Shown here: one piece after another, positions 7,718-15,256 of the stretch
Position numbering within the stretch: position 1 is the stretch's first letter
How the letters are laid out: every line of letters starts with the position of its first letter
Source: Myxacorys almedinensis A
Lineage (GTDB): Bacteria > Cyanobacteriota > Cyanobacteriia > Leptolyngbyales > Leptolyngbyaceae
Assembly (NCBI RefSeq): GCF_010091945.1
Contig: NZ_WVIE01000036.1
Coordinates: 1 to 33,375, forward strand
DNA: 33,375 nt
Direction: 5' to 3'
The notes under the pieces: generated by a model
The model's input: the letters and a program-made list of their open reading frames with translations, nothing else
Told to the model about the DNA's origin: nothing
Database searches by the model: none
Translations under genes and position numbers: made by a program

Positions 7718-8653
7718 ATGCGAATTTTGGTCATGGGTGGAACCCGGTTTATCGGAGTGTATCTCACTCGGCTATTGGTCAAACACGGGCACAACGTCAC
7801 GCTATTTAACCGAGGAAATCAGCCTGCTCCTGTGCCAGGGGTGCAGCAAATTCACGGCGATCGCACCAACCCAACCGAACTCAAAGAAAAACTTTCAACT
7901 CAAGACTTTGACGCCATTTTTGATAATAATGGGCGCGAATTAAGCGACACAAAACCCCTAGCCGAACTCTTCAAAAACCGGCTTCAGCACTTCATTTATA
8001 TAAGTTCTGCGGGTGTGTATTTGAAGTCTGATCAAATGCCACATATCGAAGGTGATGCAGTTGATCCAACCAGCCGTCACAACGGCAAAAGTGAGACAGA
8101 GCTTTATCTTGCCGCTCAAGAATTGCCCTTTACCTCGATCCGCCCAACTTACATTTATGGACCTCAAAACTATAACGATCTAGAATCCTGGTTTTTCGAT
8201 CGAATTGTTCGCGATCGCGCCATCCCGATTCCGGGTCACGGACAACACTTTACCCAGTTCGGACATGGGAAAGACCTAGCCAACGCGATGACCAAAGTGT
8301 TAGGCAATCCCACCGCGATCGGGCAAATTTATAATGTCTCTGGAGTTCGCGCCGTCACCTTTGATGGACTCGCCCGCGCCTGCGCTCAAGCCGCCGGAAA
8401 AGATCCCGCCACCCTCCAACTGGTGCACTACGATCCCAAGACGTTCGATTTTGGCAAACGCAAAGCCTTCCCCATGCGGACTCAGCACTTTTTTACCGAT
8501 GTGAATAAAGCGATCGCCGATCTGCACTGGCAGCCCGAATTCGATCTCGTCTCCGGCTTAACAGATTCTTTCCAAAACGATTATGTCGCCTCTGGTCGCC
8601 ACACTACTCCTCCCGACTTCTCCTTAGATGATCAGATCCTAGCTGCCGTCTAA
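7718..8653 (+). CDS. CSP41b-like atypical SDR (NAD-dependent epimerase family)
   Basis: This 311-aa Rossmann protein has the nucleotide-binding motif GGTRFIG (7-13) and closely resembles plant chloroplast CSP41b. Shared blocks include SSAGVYLKSD (96-105), the SIRPTYIYGPQNYN block, the VTFDGLA segment, and near the end FGKRKAFPMRTQHFF and WQPEFDLVSGLTDS. CSP41 proteins bind and cleave stem-loop RNA and associate with ribosomes and chloroplast transcripts. The classical YxxxK catalytic pair is replaced by YLK, as in CSP41, so sugar epimerase activity is doubtful. AGGAG precedes the ATG by 11 bases. The CofE-like gene follows after 62 bp on the same strand. The RNA-related role is inferred from the plant homologues. 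Confidence 0.85.
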   Translation: MRILVMGGTRFIGVYLTRLLVKHGHNVTLFNRGNQPAPVPGVQQIHGDRTNPTELKEKLSTQDFDAIFDNNGRELSDTKPLAELFKNRLQHFIYISSAGVYLKSDQMPHIEGDAVDPTSRHNGKSETELYLAAQELPFTSIRPTYIYGPQNYNDLESWFFDRIVRDRAIPIPGHGQHFTQFGHGKDLANAMTKVLGNPTAIGQIYNVSGVRAVTFDGLARACAQAAGKDPATLQLVHYDPKTFDFGKRKAFPMRTQHFFTDVNKAIADLHWQPEFDLVSGLTDSFQNDYVASGRHTTPPDFSLDDQILAAV

Positions 8654-8715
8654 TTCTTGCTATTCTTCTGTTTCCTCTTGACGCCGTTACCGCTCCTGGA
8701 TATCTTTGTCTCTCA

Positions 8716-9936
8716 ATGACAGAGGATTTTGATGTGGACGTTCTAATCGCCCTTCTTGCGATCGCAGTCGGTTTAATTCTGTTCATACTGTTGGGGTTGG
8801 ATGTTCAATATCGCCAGCGTCTTGGCAACAAGATGGAGCTTTCCTCTGGAAAGTGGGAAATCGAAGTGTACGAGCCTCAGCGCTACGTTTTAGTTGGTGA
8901 GCTAGAGTTTCACAACTTCACCGAGCGGCTCGAAGTCATGGTTCCGGAGATTCGGGCGGAGGTCGTGCTGCTGTCTGCCGATAGCTTAGAAGGCATCACG
9001 ACAACGACTCGAATTGAACCTCGATTTAAAGGGGCTGACGTTCGGGCTGATGGCTACTGGGAAAGCCACATTGTCAAAATCGGTAAAGACGATCCGATCG
9101 AAGTAACGGTCGAAATCCGAGGAGATGATCTCGGTCAACTTAGGGTCGCTTGGGTTCAAATTCATTACATGACCTACGGTCCAGAAGGGCGATGCCCAAA
9201 CGTTCGTCATGTGATCGTGCCGCTCAAATTTCCAACCGTCGAAGAATCCCATCGCTGGCGTCCGGCAACCAATGCCGATGTTTTGCCGATTCGGACTCAT
9301 CTGCTCACTCACCTCGATGATCCTGTTGCCATTGTCAAGCGCTACGTCATGCCCCATGCCCAACCTGGCGACGTGGTTACCCTAGGAGAATCGCCCGTTG
9401 CCATCATGCAAGGTCGGTTTCGGCATCCCAGTACCATTCAGCCCGGTTGGTTAGCCAAACGCCTGTGTTATCTGTTCTTGCCAACCTCTAGCCTGGCTAC
9501 GGCTTGCGGCTTGCAAACCTTGATCGACCTTGTTGGAGCAGGGCGGGTCTTCGTGGCGTTCTTTGGGGGAGCGCTGGCAAAACTAATCGGCAAAAAAGGC
9601 GTGTTCTATCAGTTGGCAGGAGAACAGGCACGCCTGATCGACGATGTAACGGGAACCATTCCTCCCTACGATAAATTTATTGTGTTAGGACCGCACAATC
9701 CACGGGAGATCTGCGATCGCATTCAGCAAGAAACTGGACTTTCTGCGGCAATTGTCGATGTCAATGACTTGAAAGCAGTTAAAATATTGGCATCGACTGC
9801 TGATCTATCCCACAGCTTGCTCAAACAAGCCTTGATCAGCAACCCTGCCGGAAACGCCAACGAGCAAACACCCGTGGTGTTGATTCGTCCCACCGAGCCG
9901 GAGCGCGGTTTGCGGAGCAAGTTTTCCTCCCCTTAG
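8716..9936 (+). CDS. Membrane-anchored CofE-like (F420-0:gamma-glutamyl ligase family) protein
   Basis: This 406-aa protein has one N-terminal membrane segment (about 9-29, ALLAIAVGLILFILLGL). A beta-rich middle domain (about 40-185) follows, then a C-terminal region (about 200-390) similar to CofE. CofE-type stretches are AQPGDVVTLGESPVAIMQGR, the CGLQTLIDLVGAGRVF segment, and the DKFIVLGPHNPREICDRI block. CofE adds glutamates to coenzyme F420-0. Most cyanobacteria are not known to make F420 through a full pathway, so this cyanobacterial family probably does something related but different. The annotation is by family resemblance only. It is probably co-transcribed with the CSP41b-like gene 62 bp upstream. 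Confidence 0.72.
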   Translation: MTEDFDVDVLIALLAIAVGLILFILLGLDVQYRQRLGNKMELSSGKWEIEVYEPQRYVLVGELEFHNFTERLEVMVPEIRAEVVLLSADSLEGITTTTRIEPRFKGADVRADGYWESHIVKIGKDDPIEVTVEIRGDDLGQLRVAWVQIHYMTYGPEGRCPNVRHVIVPLKFPTVEESHRWRPATNADVLPIRTHLLTHLDDPVAIVKRYVMPHAQPGDVVTLGESPVAIMQGRFRHPSTIQPGWLAKRLCYLFLPTSSLATACGLQTLIDLVGAGRVFVAFFGGALAKLIGKKGVFYQLAGEQARLIDDVTGTIPPYDKFIVLGPHNPREICDRIQQETGLSAAIVDVNDLKAVKILASTADLSHSLLKQALISNPAGNANEQTPVVLIRPTEPERGLRSKFSSP

Positions 9937-10060
9937 TCGTACCGTCCCCCCTCGGACTTTACCCACCCAATCTGCTAACAACGTTAAGCCAATCTTTCTT
10001 AAGGTTGAACCCGATTGCCCCTCAAATTCTTACCCTGGGATTGACCCTCGCCATCGTCCT

Positions 10061-11287
10061 ATGTTTCGAGCTTTTTCTCAAAATAGTCAAGTGGCAATCC
10101 GCCAAGTCCAGTATCGGGACGTGGATGCAATTGAGCAACTCTGCCCAAACACCGCAGATGGAGATCAGCCTGCTTGCTCGACGGTGCGCGAGAAGTCTTT
10201 GTCGATTCGGCATTGGTACGGTCTTCTCAAACTCCTGAGCCTATTTCCCAACCCGTTCCAAAATTCCCTTTGCGTTTACGTTGCAGAACTCAATCAGCGC
10301 GTTCAAGGTGTGATTCGGGTGTCGCCGTTTAACCGCACGGGCAGTACGTGGCGTGTCGATCAGGTCGCGGTGGCTCCGGTCTCAAAGGTCGAGAGCGGCG
10401 ATGAGCCTCAAACCGATGCCCCAGTTTTGACCAAGATGGATGTGGGTTCTCTGCTGCTACGCTATTGCCTAGAGCGGATTTGGCAAGCCCGAATCTGGAT
10501 CTTAGAAATTGATATCAACGACCAAGCCGCGTTAGCCCTCTACCGACAAAATGGCTTTCAGCCCTTGGCAAACATGACCTACTGGTCACTTTCGGCAGAG
10601 CAGCTACACGATTTGTCTGAGCGAGAGCCAGATTTGCCCAATCTGCTACCAGTAAGCAATGCAGATGCCCAATTGCTCTATCAACTCGATACGATGGCAA
10701 TGCCGCCGCTCGTGCGTCAAGTGTTCGATCGTCACATCCAAGACTTCAAAACTAGCCTGTTTGGCTCTCTGATCGATTGGGCAAAGCAATGGCTGACAGG
10801 CACAGAATGCGTCAGCGGCTATGTATTCGAGCCGCAGCGAAAAGCTGCGATCGGGTATTTCCAAGTGCGCCTGTGTCGGGATGGCTCTCAGCCTCACAAC
10901 GCTCAGTTAACCGTCAATCCGGCTTATACGTGGCTCTACCCAGAACTAATGGCACAAATGGCACGAATCACGCGAGAAGTGCCGCCCCAGTCTTTGCAAA
11001 TGGTGTCGCCTGACTACCAGCCAGAGCGAGAAAACTATTTGGAACTCATTGGAGCAAACCGCATAGGGCACACGCTGCTGATGTCTCGCTCGGTGTGGCA
11101 CAAAGTGCGAGAAACCAAATCGATCGCGGAAGGGCTACAGATCGCCGATATGCTACAAGGCTTGCAGCCTACCAGAAAGCCGGTTCCGGGCAGAATTTCG
11201 ATGCTGACGTCGGCAAAGCAGCCTCCTACAAAGCCCAAGCAAGACTCAACAGGCACCGATGCTCATGGGAGCGATCGCTGTTGCTAA
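10061..11287 (+). CDS. GNAT family N-acetyltransferase
   Basis: This is a 408-aa cyanobacterial protein whose N-terminal half (about 10-185) has the GNAT fold. It shows VQGVIRVSPF for the central strands, WRVDQVAVAP, GSLLLRYCLERIW in the acetyl-CoA loop/helix region, and IDINDQAALALYRQNGFQPL for the C-terminal motif. The second half (about 190-350) may be a second, degenerate GNAT-like domain. The last 40 residues are Lys/Pro/Thr-rich and probably disordered. The substrate is unknown. Its stop codon is immediately followed by the ruvX ATG with no gap, so the two genes are translationally linked. Confidence 0.8.
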   Translation: MFRAFSQNSQVAIRQVQYRDVDAIEQLCPNTADGDQPACSTVREKSLSIRHWYGLLKLLSLFPNPFQNSLCVYVAELNQRVQGVIRVSPFNRTGSTWRVDQVAVAPVSKVESGDEPQTDAPVLTKMDVGSLLLRYCLERIWQARIWILEIDINDQAALALYRQNGFQPLANMTYWSLSAEQLHDLSEREPDLPNLLPVSNADAQLLYQLDTMAMPPLVRQVFDRHIQDFKTSLFGSLIDWAKQWLTGTECVSGYVFEPQRKAAIGYFQVRLCRDGSQPHNAQLTVNPAYTWLYPELMAQMARITREVPPQSLQMVSPDYQPERENYLELIGANRIGHTLLMSRSVWHKVRETKSIAEGLQIADMLQGLQPTRKPVPGRISMLTSAKQPPTKPKQDSTGTDAHGSDRCC

Positions 11288-11746
11288 ATGACAAAGCTTT
11301 CAGCCCTGGGGTTAGATGTGGGTCGCAAACGAATTGGTGTCGCAGGCTGCGACGGCACTGGTCTCATTGCGACCGGATTATTTACCATTGATCGCACCTC
11401 GTTTCAGCAAGTGGTAGACATTCTCCAACAAACAGTTCTTGAGCGAGACGTTCAGCTTTTGGTGGTGGGTCTGCCCTACACCATGGGCGGGACGGCAGGT
11501 CATCAGGCAAAAGCAACCACGAAGTTTGCGAAAGCCCTCTCTAAGGCGCTAGCTCTGCCCGTAGAGTACATGGATGAGCGCCTGACGAGCTACCAAGCTG
11601 AGCAACTGCTGCACGCGCAACGCATTTCTCCTTCGCGAAACAAGGGACTAATCGATCGTAAAGCCGCTGCCATTATTTTGCAGCAATGGCTCGATCACCG
11701 CCGCCAAGACTTGAAAAAGCAGGTAACTGAGCAATTGCCATCTTAA
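11288..11746 (+). CDS. ruvX: YqgF/RuvX family nuclease (16S pre-rRNA processing / Holliday junction)
   Basis: This 152-aa RNase H-fold protein is normal in length for RuvX/YqgF. Members process the 5' end of 16S rRNA precursor and have been proposed to resolve Holliday junctions. Motifs are ALGLDVGRKRIGVA with Asp10, VVGLPYTMGG (59-68), YMDERLTS with Glu97, and LIDRKAAAIILQQWLD with Asp123. These give the expected acidic active site. It begins directly after the stop of the GNAT gene. A small hairpin with a T-rich tail follows its stop codon. Confidence 0.93.
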   Translation: MTKLSALGLDVGRKRIGVAGCDGTGLIATGLFTIDRTSFQQVVDILQQTVLERDVQLLVVGLPYTMGGTAGHQAKATTKFAKALSKALALPVEYMDERLTSYQAEQLLHAQRISPSRNKGLIDRKAAAIILQQWLDHRRQDLKKQVTEQLPS

Positions 11747-11759
11747 AAAACATTGGCAT

Positions 11760-11782
11760 TAAAGCGTAACGCTTTATTTTAT
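11760..11782 (+). terminator. Weak intrinsic terminator after ruvX
   Basis: TAAAGCG (11760-11766) pairs with CGCTTTA (11770-11776) around a 3-base loop, followed by TTTTATT. The short 7-bp stem makes it modest in strength. It ends the GNAT-ruvX unit 14 bases after the stop codon. Confidence 0.5.
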
Positions 11783-11909
11783 TCATCACAAACTACGAAT
11801 TCCGAAGTCATTCCGTGTCCATTTCACGAGATACTACTTTTTGGAAGACGAACCGCACCTTCGATCGAAATCTTCCAAACTGCTAATGAATCGAGATAGA
11901 GAAAGTCCA

Positions 11910-12470
11910 ATGGAAGACGACAGCTTAGATATGGATACCCCCACCGTCACCCTAACTGATGAAGCCGGACTCCAGTTGACGTGCTACATCGAGCATTCCT
12001 TGGACGTGGACGATCAGGAATATGCCTTGCTGCTTCCCGTTGACTCCCCCATCGAAATTTTTGCTTGGGAAGAAAACGGAGAAGAAGACGAAGCCGTTTT
12101 GGTGGAAGACCAAGCGATGCTCGATCAAGTCTTTGCGATCGCAAAAGCGGTTTTAGAAGAGCAAAATCTAGCCCTCAAACGAACGGCGGTTGTGCTCACC
12201 GTAGAAGGCGATTTGCCTGAGCTTGATGAAGAAGAAGAATGGGCAGGGGTGGAATCTGATTCGGATGACGAACAAGAAGAATTGCAGTTGCTTGCCAGCT
12301 TTTGGCACGAAGAGCAAGAATTTGCCATTTATACTCCCCTTGATCCCTATTTCATCTTGGCAAGATTAGATGCCGACGGACGCCCCCACCTTCTGTCCCA
12401 AGAAGAGTTGAAGAAAATCGAACCGATGCTGCCGATGCTGGAAGATCAAATGTTTGATGAGATGGAGTAG
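11910..12470 (+). CDS. DUF3727 family acidic protein
   Basis: This is a very acidic cyanobacterial/plastid protein of the DUF3727 family, 186 aa from this ATG. The first module (TPTVTLTDEAGLQLTCYIEHSL, continuing to YALLLPVDSPIEIFAW) and a second similar one (ELQLLASFWHEEQEFAIYTPLDPYFILAR) are separated by an Asp/Glu-rich linker. No signal peptide, membrane segment or known catalytic motif is visible, and its function is unknown. The ATG at 11910 follows purine-rich AGAGAAAG and places the conserved domain near the N terminus. Alternative starts are ATG 11886 and TTG 11841, which would only add unconserved residues. A terminator lies just downstream. Confidence 0.8.
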   Translation: MEDDSLDMDTPTVTLTDEAGLQLTCYIEHSLDVDDQEYALLLPVDSPIEIFAWEENGEEDEAVLVEDQAMLDQVFAIAKAVLEEQNLALKRTAVVLTVEGDLPELDEEEEWAGVESDSDDEQEELQLLASFWHEEQEFAIYTPLDPYFILARLDADGRPHLLSQEELKKIEPMLPMLEDQMFDEME

Positions 12471-12489
12471 GCAACACAATTAGACTAAC

Positions 12490-12532
12490 AAGGGGAAGAA
12501 AGATCAGCAATTCGCATTTTTCTTCCCCTTTT
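12490..12532 (+). terminator. Intrinsic terminator after DUF3727 gene
   Basis: AAGGGGAAGAAA (12490-12501) pairs with TTTCTTCCCCTT (12519-12530) as a 12-bp stem around a 17-base loop, ending in a short T run. It lies 20 bases after the stop codon. Confidence 0.75.
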
Positions 12533-12557
12533 GGCATATTAAAACTTCTAATAAATG

Positions 12558-12585
12558 TTGACTAATGGGCAAAGACGGTTAATAT
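12558..12585 (+). promoter_or_regulatory. Candidate sigma-70-type promoter for mltG
   Basis: TTGACT (12558-12563) and TAATAT (12580-12585) are separated by 16 bases and lie 48 bases before the mltG ATG, downstream of the preceding terminator. The match is by eye only. Confidence 0.4.
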
Positions 12586-12632
12586 TTGTTCCTTGGCAAA
12601 GGCAATTGCTGACCCTGATCTAAGACATCCTA

Positions 12633-13745
12633 ATGAAACTAGCCCAACGTTTTGCAACGTTATCGATTTTTCTCATTTTGGTGGGTGCTGCCCTGGGTTT
12701 ATCAGCGTGGCGAGCACAAGCCTGGTGGAGTCAGGCAAGTGCACCCATTACCCCCACCTCCGCCCCCTCCGAAAGTAAGCGGGTGATTATTCAGATTCCG
12801 CAAGGTACAACGGCTCAAGGTGTGGGTCGCGAACTTGAGGCGGCAGGTCTAATTCGGTCGGTTAGGGCGTGGGATTTGTGGGCGCGCTGGTTGGCTTGGA
12901 AGTATCCTGATGGCGGGTTCCAAGCCGGAAACTATGAGCTTACGACGACTGAACCCCTGCAATCGATCGCAGAGAAGATTTGGACAGGGCAGGTGGCGCA
13001 ACGCAGCTTTACCATTCCTGAAGGCTGGTCGATCAAGCAAATGGCGGCTTATTTTGAGCAACAAGGCTTCTTTCGAGGAGACGACTTTCGGGCGGCGGTG
13101 CGCCAACTTCCGATTGACCGCTACCCATGGCTGCCTAAAGATGCTCCGCACCTAGAGGGATATTTATACCCTGACACCTATCAGATGACGGCGGGCGACG
13201 CGATCTCGCCTCAGGATGTGATTAATCAAATGCTCGATCGCTTCGAGCAAGTTGCCCTGCCGCTTTACAATCAACAACAGGGCACCACGCGGTTGTCTCT
13301 TGCTCAATGGGTGACGCTCTCTAGCATTGTGGAGAAAGAGGCAGTCATTCCGGGAGAGCGCCCTCTGATTGCCGGGGTGTTCACCAATCGCCTCAATCAG
13401 AACATCCCCCTTGGCTCTGATCCAACCGTGGAATATGTGTTGGGCATCACGCAAACCCCCGAAAATCCGCTGACGCTGAGGCAGGTCGAGACGCCATCGC
13501 CCTACAACACCTATATCAACGCAGGCTTGCCGCCTACTGCGATCGCGAGTCCTGGGGTAGCAAGCCTCAAAGCTACCCTCAACCCCGAAGCCACCGATTA
13601 TCTCTACTTTGTCGCTCGGTATGATGGCACCCACGTGTTCAGCAAGACCTTAGCAGAGCACGAAGCGGCTCAAGGCTCGATTCGGGATTCGATCGATGCC
13701 CAAACTGCCAAAGACCAACAGAAGCCCTCTGATCGTCAAAACTGA
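12633..13745 (+). CDS. mltG: Endolytic transglycosylase MltG
   Basis: This 370-aa YceG-family enzyme cleaves nascent peptidoglycan strands and may set their length. The N-terminal membrane anchor covers about residues 7-25 (ATLSIFLILVGAALGLSAW), and a Ser/Thr/Pro-rich linker follows. The LysM-like part runs from VIIQIPQGTTAQGVGRELEA (51-70) to FTIPEGWSIKQMA. The catalytic domain contains LEGYLYPDTY (174-183), SSIVEKEA with the catalytic Glu in the EKE (234-236), GVFTNRL, IPLGSDPTVEY, and SPYNTYINAGLPPTAIASPG. It sits in the periplasm, tethered to the inner membrane. Length and all motifs are normal. The C-terminal 20 residues are charged and variable. Confidence 0.93.
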   Translation: MKLAQRFATLSIFLILVGAALGLSAWRAQAWWSQASAPITPTSAPSESKRVIIQIPQGTTAQGVGRELEAAGLIRSVRAWDLWARWLAWKYPDGGFQAGNYELTTTEPLQSIAEKIWTGQVAQRSFTIPEGWSIKQMAAYFEQQGFFRGDDFRAAVRQLPIDRYPWLPKDAPHLEGYLYPDTYQMTAGDAISPQDVINQMLDRFEQVALPLYNQQQGTTRLSLAQWVTLSSIVEKEAVIPGERPLIAGVFTNRLNQNIPLGSDPTVEYVLGITQTPENPLTLRQVETPSPYNTYINAGLPPTAIASPGVASLKATLNPEATDYLYFVARYDGTHVFSKTLAEHEAAQGSIRDSIDAQTAKDQQKPSDRQN

Positions 13746-13965
13746 GGTGTCGTAATATTGAGGTTTGGATTATCCGACAAATCCCTTTAGACTAGGTAAG
13801 AGGCAACCCTGTCTGGCAGTCAGTTGCATTGTTTTTTTACGGATAGGTTCCAGTTTTCGCGAAGTAGCATTCTGGGAAACCTGTAAAAGGCTGCTAGCAG
13901 GGTTTCAGTGTCGCAACTCTGATGCTTTTCAATTTGTCCAAACCCTTTTACCTTTGGCTGCACAT

Positions 13966-14502
13966 ATGTCTTGGGGCAAACTCCTCCAACCTAATTTACT
14001 CCTAGAAACTACGATTTTGGGTCTAACTCCTGACCTGATTCAACACCATCACCTCAAAGGGCTAGTGTTAGACGTGGATGAAACCCTCGTCCCCATTACC
14101 AGCGCCAAAGCGTCTGAAGAGTTACTACCTTGGGCAGAGCAAATTCGGCAGGTGGCGGCGCTGTGGTTAGTGAGCAACAACATGAGTGAAAATCGCATCA
14201 AACGCATTGCTCACGCTTTGAATGTGCCCTACATCACAGGAGCCAGAAAACCCTCGCGGCGTAAGCTTAGACGCGCTGTTGAGGGAATGGAGCTACGACC
14301 AGAGCAAGTCGGTATGGTCGGCGATCGCTTGTTTACCGATGTTTTGGCTGGAAACCGACTCGGAATGTATACAATTTTGGTGCAACCAATGGTCGATCCC
14401 ACGATCGAGACAGCGCGGCGCTATCCGGTTCACACCTTTGAGTTTTGGCTCTCTCAAGCCTTAGGAGCCTCGCTAACACCGCACAAGCCTGGATTGCGCT
14501 AA
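13966..14502 (+). CDS. YqeG family HAD-type phosphatase
   Basis: This 178-aa HAD hydrolase of the YqeG/PGPMitP-like type may dephosphorylate phosphatidylglycerophosphate, but that is an inference from relatives. Motif I is LDVDETLVP (Asp36, Asp38), motif II VSNN (Ser70), motif III has Lys95 in RKPSRRKLRRA, and motif IV is GMVGDRLFTDVLAGN (Asp120). The frame stays open upstream to a TTG at 13765, which would add 67 unrecognised residues. The ATG at 13966 is chosen because MSWGKLLQPN is the usual family beginning. A short C-terminal tail follows the conserved FEFWL. Confidence 0.88.
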   Translation: MSWGKLLQPNLLLETTILGLTPDLIQHHHLKGLVLDVDETLVPITSAKASEELLPWAEQIRQVAALWLVSNNMSENRIKRIAHALNVPYITGARKPSRRKLRRAVEGMELRPEQVGMVGDRLFTDVLAGNRLGMYTILVQPMVDPTIETARRYPVHTFEFWLSQALGASLTPHKPGLR

Positions 14503-14642
14503 GTTTCCCCGCCCACTTTGCTAGCCGATGTTGGTTTTAGGTGGGTTTGATTGACACTGTGGACAGATTCGGAAACTCTTGAAGGCTTCTATGCTTGCCT
14601 CCAAGCAGCGCGTAGAATTCTGACACAACGCCACGGCTTCTA

Positions 14643-15068
14643 ATGACTAGAAACTCTAAAATCGATCGCCAACGAGAGCATCAAGCCAATGAGCGAACTT
14701 TTTTGGCTTGGGTGCGAACTTCGATCGCGCTGATCGGGTTTGGGTTTGCGATCGCGCGCTTCGGCATTTTTCTCCGCCAACTGCACATCACCCTGACTCA
14801 ACGAGAACCTCAGACCCATCCTTTCCTCAACTCTGAGACTTTGGGCATCGGTTTGGTGGTGTTTGGCGTGATGACTGTGGCGCTGGCAGCGTGGCGCTAC
14901 AATCAGGTGTTCTGGCAGATCGAGCGAGGAGACTATCGCCCTGGTCGGCTAACGGTATGGGTAATGACGGCAGTCGTTATGGTGTTGGGGCTGCTGAGTA
15001 TTCCGCTCGTGTCTTGGCGTAATCAAGTGCCGAGTTCACTTCCTGCTGCCAAGCCCCCGTCGCGATAG
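14643..15068 (+). CDS. DUF202 (YidH family) membrane protein
   Basis: This 141-aa small inner-membrane protein has three predicted transmembrane segments: about 22-45 (AWVRTSIALIGFGFAIARFG), 68-84 (LGIGLVVFGVMTVALAA) and 105-125 (VWVMTAVVMVLGLLSIPLV). The conserved DUF202 opening, NERTFLAWVRTSIALIGFGF, is intact. Family function is unknown. Some eukaryotic homologues belong to vacuolar transporter complexes, which cannot be transferred here. The ATG at 14643 lacks a clear ribosome binding site. Confidence 0.88.
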   Translation: MTRNSKIDRQREHQANERTFLAWVRTSIALIGFGFAIARFGIFLRQLHITLTQREPQTHPFLNSETLGIGLVVFGVMTVALAAWRYNQVFWQIERGDYRPGRLTVWVMTAVVMVLGLLSIPLVSWRNQVPSSLPAAKPPSR

Positions 15069-15216
15069 GGGGGACAGGTCGGGCAGGCTGCTCAAAAATC
15101 TGAAAAAATGATTAAAAATGTTAGGGTTTCAAAAGATTTCTGGCATCCTTGGTAAAAGATAAGATGGAGCCAGCAAGATAAAGGCTCTAAACTATAAATC
15201 ACTATGAATACAAGAT

Positions 15217-15246
15217 AAAGCGCCAATCTCGAAAGATTGGCGCTTT
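15217..15246 (-). terminator. Strong intrinsic terminator of the Rieske gene
   Basis: A perfect 13-bp stem, AAAGCGCCAATCT (15217-15229) with AGATTGGCGCTTT (15234-15246), closes a 4-base loop. On the minus strand it lies 10 bases after the Rieske stop codon and runs into TTTATCTTGT. Confidence 0.82.
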
Positions 15247-15256
15247 GTCCGTAGAC

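Noticed and set aside
10005-10238. 77-codon frame with a hydrophobic N terminus overlapping the GNAT gene
   Set aside because: It overlaps most of the GNAT N-terminal coding region in another frame, starts with TTG and resembles no family.
13765-13965. 67-residue N-terminal extension of the YqeG-type phosphatase
   Set aside because: It starts with TTG, has no recognisable motif, and the family normally begins at the MSWGKLLQP methionine.
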